A DNA stretch of 64,000 nt from Blastococcus aurantiacus (GCF_900102425.1 NZ_FNBT01000001.1:558001-622000); one strand, 5' to 3'; numbered from the stretch's first letter, positions 9,097 to 17,886 are shown. The notes: a model not told the origin generated them from the letters alone. A program made the numbers and translations.

Positions 9097-9834
9097 GTGC
9101 GGCCCGCCTTCTTCACGCTGACCGCCGGCCGCTTCGTCCCCGACGAGGACGCCCGCAGCTGGTGGACCCCCGGCATGCTGAGCGGCCCCCTGCTCGGCGG
9201 CCTGCTCGCCCGCGCGCTCGACACCGAGTTCGGCGCTCCGGAGTTCCAGTTCAGCCGGCTCACGGTCGACCTCTTCCGCAACGCTCCCTTCGAGCCGATC
9301 GAGGTCATCACCGAGGTCATCCGCGAGGGCCGCCGCATCCGCGTCACCGAAGCGAAGGTGCTCACCAGCATCGGCGTCGTCGCCCGGGCGAGCGCGGTGC
9401 AGCTGCGCCGTGGTGAGCAGCCGCCCAGCCCCGTGCCCACCCGCACGCCGTCCTGGGACGCCCCCGACCCGACAGGGATCACGGATCCCTACACCGACGT
9501 CGTCCCCGACGGGGACCACTCCCGCCGGGGCATGTGGATCCGCGCGGACCGCCCGCTGGTGGCCGGCGAGGAGCTCACCCCCTTCGTCCGCGTCGCGCTC
9601 GCCGCCGACGAGGGCAGCCCCGTGGCCCACCGGGGCGAGACCGAGCTCGAGTTCATCAACGCCGACTACACGCTCACCCTGAGCCGCGACCCGGTCGGCG
9701 AGTACATCGGCCTGTCCGCCGGCGGCCACGTCAGCGAGGACGGCGTCGCGGTGGGGCACGCCACGATGCACGACGAGAAGGGGCCGATCGGCTTCAGCAT
9801 GAGCGTCGCCGTCGCCAACGTCCGGACCGTCTGA
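9097..9834 (+). CDS. Thioesterase-like double-hotdog protein, copy 1
   Basis: This 245-residue protein resembles the acyl-CoA thioesterase family with two hotdog folds. Visible features are the N-terminal MLSGPLLGGLLAR helix region, the strand FQFSRLTVDLFRNAPFEPIEV, the RRIRVTEAKV segment, and a C-terminal half with FINADYTLTLSRDPVGEYIGL. It is expected to hydrolyse or bind acyl-CoA esters in the cytoplasm; the substrate is unknown. A -10-like TAGGCT sits at 9026-9031, about 65 nt upstream. The start is the GTG aligned with the ATG of copy 2. The next gene is a close paralogue and its ATG overlaps this stop codon (TGATG), so the two are probably translated together. Confidence 0.8.
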   Translation: MRPAFFTLTAGRFVPDEDARSWWTPGMLSGPLLGGLLARALDTEFGAPEFQFSRLTVDLFRNAPFEPIEVITEVIREGRRIRVTEAKVLTSIGVVARASAVQLRRGEQPPSPVPTRTPSWDAPDPTGITDPYTDVVPDGDHSRRGMWIRADRPLVAGEELTPFVRVALAADEGSPVAHRGETELEFINADYTLTLSRDPVGEYIGLSAGGHVSEDGVAVGHATMHDEKGPIGFSMSVAVANVRTV

Positions 9835-10565
9835 TGCGGCCCGCCTACTTCACGCTGACCGACGACGGCTTCGCCCCCGGCGAGAGCGCCAAGAGCTGGT
9901 GGGTGCCCGGGATGATCCACGGCCGCCTGCTGGGTGGACTGATGGCACGCCAGCTCGAGGACACGTACGGGGAGCCGGGGTTCCAGTTCAGCCGGCTCAC
10001 CGTGGACATGTTCCGCAACGCCCCCTTCGAGCCGGTGCAGGTGAGCAGCGTCGTCGTCCGGGAGGGCCGCCGCATCCGCGTCGCCGAGGCGACCGTCACC
10101 ACGAGCGTCGGCGTCGTCGCCCGGGCGAGTGCGGTCCAGCTGCGCCGCGGCGAGCAGCCGCCCGGCCCCGTCCCCACCAGGACGTCGGCCTGGGACGCGC
10201 CCGACCCCGCCACCATGCGCCGCTCCGTCTCCGAGTTCGGTGACGACCCGTCCCGGCGCCGGATGTGGATCCAGGAGTTGAGCCCGCTGGTCGACGGCGA
10301 GACGCTCTCGCCCTTCGTCCGCGCGGCGCTCGCCGCCGACATGGCCAGCCCGCTGGCCCACCGCAGCCACGACGAGCTCGAGTTCATCAACGCCGACTAC
10401 ACGCTGGTCCTCAGCCGCGACCCGGTCGGCCAGCACATCGGCCTCGAGTCCGGCGGCCACGCCAGCGACGACGGCGTCGCGGTCGGGCACTGCACCATGC
10501 ACGACGCCGAGGGCCCGATCGGCTTCAGCATGGCCGTCGCCGTCGCCAACATCCGGGCCGTCTGA
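9834..10565 (+). CDS. Thioesterase-like double-hotdog protein, copy 2
   Basis: This 243-residue protein is a tandem paralogue of the preceding gene and shares most blocks with it, for example GFQFSRLTVDMFRNAPFEPV, VVARASAVQLRRGEQPP and LEFINADYTLVLSRDPVG. It starts with ATG inside the previous TGA (TGATG), which implies translational coupling and perhaps a heterodimer. Differences cluster in the middle (PDPATMRRSVSEFGDDPS...), a possible site of changed substrate choice. The reaction, acyl-CoA hydrolysis, is inferred from the fold only. Confidence 0.8.
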   Translation: MRPAYFTLTDDGFAPGESAKSWWVPGMIHGRLLGGLMARQLEDTYGEPGFQFSRLTVDMFRNAPFEPVQVSSVVVREGRRIRVAEATVTTSVGVVARASAVQLRRGEQPPGPVPTRTSAWDAPDPATMRRSVSEFGDDPSRRRMWIQELSPLVDGETLSPFVRAALAADMASPLAHRSHDELEFINADYTLVLSRDPVGQHIGLESGGHASDDGVAVGHCTMHDAEGPIGFSMAVAVANIRAV

Positions 10566-10665
10566 CCGCGCTCGCTCGACTGGCCCCGGAGGGGTGCGCT
10601 GCGTCACAGTGGGCGCGGCGGCGAGTGCCTCCCGGGCTCTCGCCGGTGTCCGAGGGGGATACGGC

Positions 10666-11286
10666 ATGTACGCACGCTCGAGCAGCTTCCACGGTGATCC
10701 GCACCGGATCGACGACGCCGTCCACTACGTCCGCGCCAAGGCGATGCCGGCACTGATGGGCATGGACGGCTTCGTCGGCATCTCCATGCTCGCCGACCGC
10801 GGCTCCGGCCGGTCGGTCGTCACCAGCTCGTTCGAGGACCTCGCCGCCCTGCGGCGCAGCGCCTCGGAGATGCGCGGGATCCGCGCCCGGATCGCCGACG
10901 TCCTGCAGAGCCCAGCGGCTCTCCACGAGTGGCAGATCGCCCTCCTGCACCGCGAGCGGAGCGCGCCCGAGGGCGCCCGTGCCCACGTCACCTGGTGCCG
11001 CACCGAGCCGTCCCGCCTGGACCCCATGCTGGAGGCCTACGCCGAGAGCATCGTGCCGCGCCTGGCCGACCTGCCCGGTTTCTGCAGCGTCAGCGTCATG
11101 GCCGATCCCCTGGAGGGCCGCAGCGCGACCGCGGTCACCTTCACCGACGACGCATCCCTGGACGCAGCGATGCAGCAATTGGCCCCGCTGCTCGAGGAGC
11201 TGGGCCGGCAGCACCGCGGCGAGGTCACCGACGAGGCGACGTTCGACCTCGTCCTCGCCCACCTCCGCGTGCCCGAGACGGTGTGA
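10666..11286 (+). CDS. Ferredoxin-like-fold (ABM/Dabb-type) duplicated-domain protein
   Basis: This 206-residue soluble protein has two similar halves, each beginning with a strand-helix pattern typical of alpha/beta-barrel dimers of the antibiotic-biosynthesis-monooxygenase or Dabb type: residues 1-95 (MYARSSSFHGDP...MDGFVGISMLADR...SSFEDLAAL) and 105-200 (AHVTWCRTEP...LPGFCSVSVMADPLEGRSATAVTF). No catalytic residue can be assigned. The ATG at 10666 is preferred over an in-frame GTG... upstream at 10594 because a purine-rich GAGGGGG ribosome site lies 8-12 nt before it. It overlaps the next gene by 4 bp (GTGA), suggesting an operon. Confidence 0.7.
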   Translation: MYARSSSFHGDPHRIDDAVHYVRAKAMPALMGMDGFVGISMLADRGSGRSVVTSSFEDLAALRRSASEMRGIRARIADVLQSPAALHEWQIALLHRERSAPEGARAHVTWCRTEPSRLDPMLEAYAESIVPRLADLPGFCSVSVMADPLEGRSATAVTFTDDASLDAAMQQLAPLLEELGRQHRGEVTDEATFDLVLAHLRVPETV

Positions 11287-12374
11287 GCGCCGACCAGCCG
11301 CGGACCCCGGAGCAGGACGCATCCGCGCCGGAGCCCGCACCCACCACCGACGAGCCGGGCCGGCCCGGCCGCCCGGCCGACGACGAGAGCGCCCGCAAGC
11401 CCGAGGGAGCCACGGCGACCGCCGTCGAGGAGGCGCCTGCCGCGCCGAAGCGGTCGCGGTTCGTGCCGACCGGCGGGCACCCGCTGGGCCGGCACCGCGC
11501 CGGCGGGCCGCTGCTGCTGGCCTCCGGGCTGCTGACCGGGCTCTTCCTCGCACCCGTCCTGCTCGACCAGCTGGACTACGACATCCCCCGCCGGGCCGCC
11601 CGGGCCGCCCGCAGCGCCGCCACCGCCTGGCCCGGCAACGGCGAGCCGTGGTTCTGGCCGTCGTGGGTGGCACTCCTCGCCGGTGCCGTCGCTGTGGTGC
11701 TGGTCGTGGTGGCCCTCGCCGGTGTCCGGCTCCCCGACGTCGTCGTCGGTGGCCTCGGCCTGGTCCTGGCGGTCACCACCGCCCGCGCGGCGTGGGCCAC
11801 CCTCGAGGTCGTCAACGGCCGGCTCTGGGACCTGATCCCGGTGTGCCTGATCTGCCTGCTCGCCTTCGGGCTCGCCGTCGCCGGTACCGCCCAGTCCCGG
11901 GCTCCTGACGGCGACGACGCGGGCTCCGGTGCCGGGGGCGCCGCGAGCGCCGCGCTCGGCGGGGCGGGGCTGGCCGTGGTGCTGCTGGTCGGCGGCGCGA
12001 CCGTCGCCCACGTCCAGGCCGAGGGCCTGGGCCCCGCGGGACCGCCGCAGGACGTCGCGGGGCTGCTCAGCATCCGGGCCGCCGACGCCGCTGCGGCCGA
12101 CGACCTCGCCGGTCCCTGGGTGCCGCAGCTGGACGCCGCCCAGATCGCGGACGACGCGGCGGCCACCGGCTACTCGGCCCGGCACCGCGACCGGGCCGCA
12201 CTCCTCCCGGTCCTGCTCGTCCGGGGCGACGACGTGACCGCCGACGACCTCGACGACAGCTGGTGGCTCACCGTCGCCGCGCAGGGGTTCGACGACGAGG
12301 CCGGTGCCCAGCAGTGGTGCGCCGCCGCCGGCCTCGCCCCGCCCGCGTGCGTCCCGCGGCAGCTCGCCGACTGA
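11283..12374 (+). CDS. Membrane protein with acidic Pro/Glu-rich N-terminus, unknown function
   Basis: I do not recognise this 363-residue protein. Residues 1-60 are an Ala/Pro/Glu-rich disordered segment. Four or five hydrophobic helices follow (LLLASGLLTGLFLAPVLL, WVALLAGAVAVVLVVVALAGV, VVGGLGLVLAVTTARAAW, LIPVCLICLLAFGLAVAG and LGGAGLAVVLLVGGATVA). A soluble, presumably external, domain of about 110 residues ends with two Cys (WCAAAGLAPPAC) that could form a disulfide. Its GTG start overlaps the previous stop by 4 bp, so it is co-translated with the ferredoxin-like protein. A long inverted repeat follows the stop. Confidence 0.7.
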   Translation: MSADQPRTPEQDASAPEPAPTTDEPGRPGRPADDESARKPEGATATAVEEAPAAPKRSRFVPTGGHPLGRHRAGGPLLLASGLLTGLFLAPVLLDQLDYDIPRRAARAARSAATAWPGNGEPWFWPSWVALLAGAVAVVLVVVALAGVRLPDVVVGGLGLVLAVTTARAAWATLEVVNGRLWDLIPVCLICLLAFGLAVAGTAQSRAPDGDDAGSGAGGAASAALGGAGLAVVLLVGGATVAHVQAEGLGPAGPPQDVAGLLSIRAADAAAADDLAGPWVPQLDAAQIADDAAATGYSARHRDRAALLPVLLVRGDDVTADDLDDSWWLTVAAQGFDDEAGAQQWCAAAGLAPPACVPRQLAD

Positions 12375-12379
12375 GCGGA

Positions 12380-12451
12380 GTTGATCATCGCCTGCGTGCC
12401 CGCGACACCGTGCGACTCGCCGCGGGGGCCCGCACCCAGGCGATGATCAAC
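12380..12451. terminator. 72-nt double-stem inverted repeat between convergent genes
   Basis: Fifteen bases at 12380-12394 (GTTGATCATCGCCTG) are perfectly complementary to 12437-12451. Inside the 42-nt spacer a second 6-bp stem can form (CCCGCG at 12399-12404 with CGCGGG at 12421-12426). The element sits between two convergent genes and could terminate transcription in both directions. The outer stem is AT-richer than its surroundings and lacks a clear U-tract, so a mobile palindromic repeat is an alternative. Confidence 0.6.
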
Positions 12452-12466
12452 TGAGGAAGGGGCGCG

Positions 12467-13519
12467 TCAGACCGCCCGGGTGAGCGCGGGCCAGAGACCG
12501 TCCGGCCCCTCCGCGAGCAGCCCCTGCGCCAGCACGCGCGACCAGACCAGCTCGCTGCCCGCCTCGTCCCGCCACGACCACAGCCGCTTGGTCAGGTGGT
12601 GCAGCTTGTGCTCCTGGGTGAACCCGATCGCGCCGTGCACCTGGTGGGCCAGACGAGCGACGACCTCGACCGCCGCCCCGGCGCGCACCTTGGCCGCCGC
12701 GGCCGCCAGCGAGAAGTTCTCGTCGCCGTGGCCCAGCGCCTGCACCGCGGCGTCGGTCAGCGCGGTCACCGCCGTCACCTCGCCGGCCATCTCCGCGAGC
12801 TCCATCTGGATGGCCTGGAACTTGGCCAGGGCACGGCCGAACTGCTGCCGCTCCCCCGCGTACTGCACCGTCCACGCCAGCACCTGCTCCAGCGCGGCGG
12901 CCAGCTGCACCGCCCGCGCCAGGGCGAAACCGGCCCGCAGCTCGCGCACCTGGGCCGCGGTCAGCGGCGCCACCAGCGCGGGCACGCCCTCGAGGGTCAG
13001 CGACCCGCGCGGCTCGCCGGCCAGGTTCACCGCGCCCGACGCCGGCAGGTCCGCCGTCGGCAGCAGCGCCAGCACCTCGCCCTCGGGCCCGGTCGCGAGC
13101 AGCGCCACGTGCGCGGCCACGCCCGCCCACGCCACGTCGGTCGCCGTCCCGGTGAGGGTCCAGGCGTCGCCGGACGGCGACGCCGCGACGCCATCGGCGA
13201 TGCCGAAGGTCAGCGGCTCGTCGACCGGTGGCAGCGGCAGGCCGGCCGCGACCACCGCGGGGCCGGCCACCAGCAGCTGCTCGGCGACCGGCACGGCGCC
13301 CGCACCACTGGCCAGCGTCCGGACGATCGCCACGGCGTCGGCCAGGTCACCGCCGGAGCCACCGGCCGACTCGGGCAGACCGACCCCGGTCAGCCCGTTC
13401 TCGGCCAGCGCGCTCCACAGCCCCTCGTCCCACCGCCGCTCCGGCGTCGGGTCGAACGGCTCGTGCTTCGCCAGCAGACCGCGGACGGTCTCGATCACCA
13501 GGTCCTGATCGGTTGCCAT
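12467..13519 (-). CDS. Acyl-CoA dehydrogenase family protein (shorter partner)
   Basis: This 350-residue flavoprotein-like protein has the acyl-CoA dehydrogenase fold: the N-terminal helical domain (ALAENGLTGVGLPESAGGSGGDLADAV), a beta domain with reduced FAD motifs, and the C-terminal helical domain (YAGERQQFGRALAKFQAIQ, HQVHGAIGFTQEHKLHHLTKRLWSWR). The usual catalytic Glu region is not obvious. It lies 79 bp downstream of a second acyl-CoA dehydrogenase in the same direction. This matches actinobacterial FadE pairs that form heterotetramers acting on bulky or steroid-like CoA esters (inference from family knowledge). A GGAG ribosome site precedes the ATG. Confidence 0.85.
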   Translation of the reverse strand: MATDQDLVIETVRGLLAKHEPFDPTPERRWDEGLWSALAENGLTGVGLPESAGGSGGDLADAVAIVRTLASGAGAVPVAEQLLVAGPAVVAAGLPLPPVDEPLTFGIADGVAASPSGDAWTLTGTATDVAWAGVAAHVALLATGPEGEVLALLPTADLPASGAVNLAGEPRGSLTLEGVPALVAPLTAAQVRELRAGFALARAVQLAAALEQVLAWTVQYAGERQQFGRALAKFQAIQMELAEMAGEVTAVTALTDAAVQALGHGDENFSLAAAAAKVRAGAAVEVVARLAHQVHGAIGFTQEHKLHHLTKRLWSWRDEAGSELVWSRVLAQGLLAEGPDGLWPALTRAV

Positions 13520-13550
13520 CAGCGCTCCACTCCCTCACTCGACGCCGCGC

Positions 13551-13597
13551 TCGTTCCGCTCCTCGCTCGTTCCTCGCTGCGATGCTCGCTCGCTGTG
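13551..13597. repeat. Low-complexity CTCGCT/CTCGTT intergenic repeat
   Basis: The 79-bp gap between the two acyl-CoA dehydrogenase genes contains imperfect iterations of CTCGCT, CTCGTT and CTCCTCGC, including CTCGTTCC twice. It has no start codon or ribosome site serving the downstream gene. On the minus-strand mRNA it reads as a purine-rich GCGAGGAACGAGCGAGG-type stretch. Its function is unknown. Confidence 0.55.
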
Positions 13598-13598
13598 G

Positions 13599-14759
13599 TC
13601 ATCGCAGGCCCAGTCCACGTGCCACGATCCCTCGCAGGATCTCGTTGGTGCCGCCGCGCAGCGTGAAGCCGGGCTGGTGCAGCTGCGCCTCGGCCAGCGC
13701 CCGCGCCAGCGGGTCGGGCGAGTCCAGCGACGGCAGCACGTCGACCACCCGGCGGACCTCCTCGATGACGTCGGCCTCGAACGTCGTCCCCACGTCCTTG
13801 ACCAGCGCCGCCGGGATGTTGGGCAGCTCGCCGCGGTCGAGGGCCGCCGCGATGCGCAGCGACATCTGCCGCAGCGCCAGCACCCGCGCCGAGAGCCGGC
13901 CGAGCGCCACCAGACCGGCCGGATCTCCCGAGGCGGCGACGCGGCGGGCGAACTCGGCCATGAGGGGGTAGGTCGAGAGGAAGCGCTCGGGTCCGGACCG
14001 CTCGAAGGCCAGCTCAGCGGTCACCTGGTGCCAGCCGTTGCCCTCCTCGCCGAGCAGCATGTCGCCGGGGACGACGACGTCCTCGAACACGACCTCGTTG
14101 AAGTGGTGCCCGCCGTCGAGGATGCGGATCGGGTTGATCGTGATGCCGGGCAGCGAGAGGTCGATCAGCAGCTGCGACATGCCCGCGTGCCGGTTCGTGG
14201 TGTCCACCGGAGAGGTGCGCACCAGGACGATCCCGTAGTGGGAGACGTGCGCGTTCGACGTCCACACCTTCGCGCCGTTGACCACGAAGTCGCCGGCCTC
14301 GTTGCGCGTGGCCTTCGTGCGGATCGAGGCGAGGTCCGACCCGGAGTCCGGCTCGCTCATCCCGATGACGAAGTAGCACTCACCGCGGGCGATGCGCGGG
14401 AGGATCTCCTGCCGCTGCTTCTCGGTGCCGTACTGCAGCAGGTTGGGGCCGGACTGACGGTCGGCGATCCAGTGCGCGGCGACCGGTGCGCCGGCGGCCA
14501 GCAGCTCCTCGGTGACGGCGTAGCGCTCCATCGCGGTGCGCTCGTGGCCGCCGTACTGCTTCGGCCAGGTCATGCCCAGCCAGCCGCGCTCTCCGAGCTT
14601 GCGGGAGAACTCCGGGTCGACGCCGGAGAGCCAGGTGTCCACGTGCGTGCTGAACGTGCCTGCGGCCAGCTCCTCGGCGAGGAAGTCCCGGACCTCGCCG
14701 CGCACGCGCTCGGCGGCCTCGGACCGCGGCGCGGGCGCCAGTGTCAACGGGTTGCTCAT
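13599..14759 (-). CDS. Acyl-CoA dehydrogenase (FadE-type)
   Basis: This 386-residue enzyme has the full acyl-CoA dehydrogenase layout. It contains WLGMTWPKQYGGHERTAMERYAVTEELLAAGAPVAAHW in the N-terminal domain, the FAD/substrate strand YFVIGMSEPDSGSDLASIRTKA, the segment VVNGAKVWTSNAHVSHYGIVLVRT, and the C-terminal FTLRGGTNEILRGIVARGLGLR. It oxidises an acyl-CoA to the 2-enoyl-CoA using FAD in the cytoplasm; the substrate cannot be told. It is the upstream gene of a pair, and the heterotetrameric FadE arrangement is likely. The ATG at 14759 precedes the conserved N-terminus; longer in-frame sequence upstream belongs to another gene. Confidence 0.9.
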   Translation of the reverse strand: MSNPLTLAPAPRSEAAERVRGEVRDFLAEELAAGTFSTHVDTWLSGVDPEFSRKLGERGWLGMTWPKQYGGHERTAMERYAVTEELLAAGAPVAAHWIADRQSGPNLLQYGTEKQRQEILPRIARGECYFVIGMSEPDSGSDLASIRTKATRNEAGDFVVNGAKVWTSNAHVSHYGIVLVRTSPVDTTNRHAGMSQLLIDLSLPGITINPIRILDGGHHFNEVVFEDVVVPGDMLLGEEGNGWHQVTAELAFERSGPERFLSTYPLMAEFARRVAASGDPAGLVALGRLSARVLALRQMSLRIAAALDRGELPNIPAALVKDVGTTFEADVIEEVRRVVDVLPSLDSPDPLARALAEAQLHQPGFTLRGGTNEILRGIVARGLGLR

Positions 14760-14824
14760 GCGACTCCCAGCTCCAGGTGGACTCCTGCCTCGGTTGTACA
14801 GGGTGGCCCGGACGTCCGCGCGTC

Positions 14825-17089
14825 TCAGAGCCGGGTCAGCACCAGCAGCGCGATGTCGTCGGCACGGTGCGCGCCGGTGAGCTCGGACAGCAGGTGGTCG
14901 CAGAGCGCGTCGGGATCCGACGTGCTGGCCGACTCGGCGGCGGCCAGCAGCAGGTCGAACCCCTCGTCGATGTCGGCCGAACGGCTCTCCACCAGCCCGT
15001 CGGTGAACAGCAGCAGGCTGGCCCCCCGCGGCAGGACGCCGTCCCACTCGAGCGCCTGCGACGGCGGCGCGCCCAGCATCCGGCTCGGCTGCACCGGCAG
15101 GAACCCGGCCCGCCCGTCGCTGAGCAGCACCGGCGGCGGATGGCCCGCCGAGGCGATGCGCAGACGGCCGGAGGCCGGCTCGAGGGAGGCGAACAACGCC
15201 GTGGCCATCCGCCGCAGGCTCAGCAGCGGCCAGCCCGCCTGCAGCCGGTCGATGACGTCACCGGGAGCGGGGCCGTCGGCGAGCAGGGCGCGGTAGACGC
15301 TGCGCAACTGGCCCATCGTCGCGGCCGCGGTGATGTCGTGGCCGACGACGTCACCCACGGCCAGCCCCACCTCCACCCCGGGCAGCCGGACGACGTCGTA
15401 GAAGTCCCCTCCCACGTCGACGCCGTAGGTCGCCGGGAGGTAGCGCACCGCGATGGCCAGACCCTCCAGCGACGGAGGCGGCGGCGGGAGCAGGTTGGCC
15501 TGCAGCGCGTGCGAGGTGCGGACGGCGAGGTCGAAGCGCTGGGCCCGGGCGACCACCAGCCCCACCTGCAAGGCGAGCTGCTCGGCCACCTCGACGTCGG
15601 CGACGGTGAACGGTCCGCGCCGGGCGTCGGCCGCGATCGTCAGCACGCCCAGCTGCCGCCCCTCCGCGATGAGCGGCACGGCGACCACGGCGGTCAGATC
15701 GAGGGCTCGCATCACCTCCAGGTGCGCGTCGTCGACCGCGACCGACCGCAGGAACTCGTCGTCGACCGTCCGGATCCACTCCGTCCGGCCGGTGCGCAGG
15801 GCCCGGACGCTGGGATGCGCGGTGGAACGACGCGGCAGGTGGTGGGTGCGCAGCTGCTCGGCCAGGTGCGCGCGCTGCGGGTCGCGGTGCCGCACCGCGG
15901 GCCGACTGAGCCCCCCGTCGGTGTCCAGATCGACGACGCAGAGATCGGCCAGCTGGGTGACGACCAGACCGGCCAGCCGGTCCACCGTCTCCGCGACGTC
16001 CGCGGCCTCGGCCAGCAGCCGGGCCGCCTCGAGCAGGAAGGACGCCCGCTCCGCCTGTCGCGCCGTCTCCTCGTGCAGGCGGGCACGCTCCAGCGCCTGC
16101 CCCGCCTGGCGGCCGATCGTCGAGAGCAAGTTGATCTCGGCCGTGGCGAGCGTCGGGGCCGAGCCCGGCTGCTCGAGGCTGATCAGGTCGTCGACGCCCT
16201 CCCCCAGGGCCAGCACCAGCACACCGAGCCGCCGGCCGTCGGCGGTCACCGGCACGATCACCAGCTCCGTCAACCGGCCCGCAGCCATGGCCGTGGACAG
16301 CGCCGGCTGCCCGCTCCGCAGCCGGTCTCCGAGGACGATCGACCGGACCCCGCGCGCCAGCTCCACGGCGAGCTGGCTGCCCGCCGCGTCCCGGAGCTCT
16401 GGCAACAGGTTGTCCGGCAGTCCGTGCGACCGCACCGGCCGCAACGCGGGCAGCGCCTCGGGGTCGTGCGCGTCGGTCTCGACCAGGACCAGCGCCGCGC
16501 CGCGCGCGTGCAGCGCCTCGCGGCTGCGCTCCACGATGACCGAGGCGACGTCCCTCACCGAGATGGCGGCAGCGAGGTCCGACACCACCATCTGCAACGT
16601 CAGCGAGCGGAGCTCGGACTCCTCGGCGTTCCGCTGGGCGGTCAGCAGCTCCCGCTCGTAGCGGCGCCGCGCGGTGGCCTCGAACAGGGTCGCCCGCATC
16701 AGCAGCGGCGCGCCTTCGTCGTCCCTGAGCTCGACCGCGTTCGCCAGGCAGGCCAGGGGCGTGCCGTCGGCCCGCACCAGGTCGAGGGCGATCTCGCGCA
16801 CGGCTCCCTGCATGCGCAGCAGCGGGATCAGGTGGGTCTCGTAGTAGACCCGTCCGCCCATGCTCAGCAGGTCCTGGAAGTTCGCGCCCAGCACCTCGCC
16901 GGCCGGACGGCCGATCCAGTCGCAGAAGGTCCGGTTCACCTTCACGATCCGGCCGCCGGGCAGCGTCGAGAGGTAGCCCATGGGGGCGTTCTCGTAGAGA
17001 TCGGCGGGATCGTCCTCGAGCAGGTGGTCCAGCCGGCCGTGCTCCTCGGGGCCGGACTCGCCGGAGTCCGACAGGCGAGGCACCCTCAT
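14825..17089 (-). CDS. PAS-GAF-GAF-PP2C (SpoIIE-type) phosphatase, RsbP-like
   Basis: This 754-residue cytoplasmic protein has a PAS domain (about 30-120: ENAPMGYLSTLPGG, NRTFCDWIGRPAGEVLG), two GAF-like domains (about 160-310 and 340-500), and a C-terminal PP2C/SpoIIE Ser/Thr phosphatase. The latter has metal-binding Asp562 in VGGDFYDVV, then GDVVGHD, ASAGHPPPVLL, LLFTDGLVE and a terminal DDIALLVL. Such enzymes dephosphorylate STAS anti-anti-sigma factors to release sigma factors. Its ATG overlaps the stop of the RsbQ-like hydrolase by 4 bp, as expected for the rsbQ-rsbP energy-stress pair of Bacillus. The extra GAF domains are absent from Bacillus RsbP. A possible target is the STAS protein at 29821-30198 (inference). 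Confidence 0.88.
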   Translation of the reverse strand: MRVPRLSDSGESGPEEHGRLDHLLEDDPADLYENAPMGYLSTLPGGRIVKVNRTFCDWIGRPAGEVLGANFQDLLSMGGRVYYETHLIPLLRMQGAVREIALDLVRADGTPLACLANAVELRDDEGAPLLMRATLFEATARRRYERELLTAQRNAEESELRSLTLQMVVSDLAAAISVRDVASVIVERSREALHARGAALVLVETDAHDPEALPALRPVRSHGLPDNLLPELRDAAGSQLAVELARGVRSIVLGDRLRSGQPALSTAMAAGRLTELVIVPVTADGRRLGVLVLALGEGVDDLISLEQPGSAPTLATAEINLLSTIGRQAGQALERARLHEETARQAERASFLLEAARLLAEAADVAETVDRLAGLVVTQLADLCVVDLDTDGGLSRPAVRHRDPQRAHLAEQLRTHHLPRRSTAHPSVRALRTGRTEWIRTVDDEFLRSVAVDDAHLEVMRALDLTAVVAVPLIAEGRQLGVLTIAADARRGPFTVADVEVAEQLALQVGLVVARAQRFDLAVRTSHALQANLLPPPPPSLEGLAIAVRYLPATYGVDVGGDFYDVVRLPGVEVGLAVGDVVGHDITAAATMGQLRSVYRALLADGPAPGDVIDRLQAGWPLLSLRRMATALFASLEPASGRLRIASAGHPPPVLLSDGRAGFLPVQPSRMLGAPPSQALEWDGVLPRGASLLLFTDGLVESRSADIDEGFDLLLAAAESASTSDPDALCDHLLSELTGAHRADDIALLVLTRL

Positions 17090-17886
17090 CCCGGCAGGAA
17101 GGCCCGTATCGCCGCCGCCGTCTCCTCCGGGGCGCTCAGGTGCGGGCAGTGCCCGGTCGCCGCGAGCTGGGTGAACACGCTGCCGGCGATGTGCTCGTGC
17201 ACGTAGCGGCCCACCACCTCCGGCGCGATGACGTCCTGGGTGCACTGCAGCACCAGCGTGGGCACGGCCACGCCGGGCAGGTCGGCCCGGTTGTCGGAGA
17301 GGAACGTCACGCGGGCGAAGTGCCGGGTGATGTCGGGATCGGTGCGGCAGAAGCTGTTGGTGAGTTCCGCAGCCAGCTCCGGCTGGTCGGGCGTGCCCAT
17401 GATCACCGGCGCCATCTGGGCCGACCAGCCCAGGTGGTTCGCGTCGAGGGCGTCGAGCAGCCCGGCGATGTCGGTGCGGCTGAACCCGCCCACGTAGTCG
17501 CCGTCGTCGACGTACCGCGGGCTGGGCCCGATCATCACCAGCCCGCCGAAGATCTCCGGCGCCTCCTGCAGCGCGAGGACCCCGATCATCGCGCTCACCG
17601 AGTGCCCGACGAACACCACGTCGGAGAGGTCCAGCTCCCGGCAGATCTCGACGATGTCGCTGGCGTAGCCGCGCAGCGAGTTGTACTTGGTGCGGTCGTA
17701 GGCGCTCAGGTCCGAGTTGCCGGAGCCGACGTGGTCGAACAGCACGATCCGGTGGTCGGGCTCGAACTCCGGGACGACGAGGCGCCACATCTCCTGGTCG
17801 CAGCCGAACCCGTGGGCGAACATCATCGGCCGGCCCTCGGGCGATCCGCCGAGGCGCACGCAGTTCCGCTGCAGGACGTTCTCCAC
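17086..17886 (-). CDS. rsbQ: RsbQ-like alpha/beta hydrolase, energy-stress sensor partner
   Basis: This 266-residue protein closely follows Bacillus subtilis RsbQ as I remember it: FAHGFGCDQ, FDHVGSGNSDLSAYD, VFVGHSVSAMIGVL, LVMIGPSPRYVDDGDYVGGF, FCRTDPDI, LQCTQDVIAPEVVGRYVHEH and GHCPHLS. The expected triad falls at Ser96, Asp218 and His246, almost exactly the RsbQ numbering (96, 219, 247). In Bacillus it hydrolyses or delivers a hydrophobic ligand needed for RsbP activation through the PAS domain. Here it overlaps the PAS/PP2C gene (ATGA), so the functional link is strong. The GTG start at 17886 gives the RsbQ length and follows a TAGGGT -10 box by 7 nt. Confidence 0.9.
   Translation of the reverse strand: MENVLQRNCVRLGGSPEGRPMMFAHGFGCDQEMWRLVVPEFEPDHRIVLFDHVGSGNSDLSAYDRTKYNSLRGYASDIVEICRELDLSDVVFVGHSVSAMIGVLALQEAPEIFGGLVMIGPSPRYVDDGDYVGGFSRTDIAGLLDALDANHLGWSAQMAPVIMGTPDQPELAAELTNSFCRTDPDITRHFARVTFLSDNRADLPGVAVPTLVLQCTQDVIAPEVVGRYVHEHIAGSVFTQLAATGHCPHLSAPEETAAAIRAFLPG

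Noticed and set aside
12380..12451. Terminal inverted repeats of an insertion sequence
   Set aside because: The arms enclose only 42 nt, there is no transposase and no target-site duplication.
13551..13597. Hidden small gene in the acyl-CoA dehydrogenase gap
   Set aside because: The sequence is a low-complexity repeat without a start codon and ribosome site.
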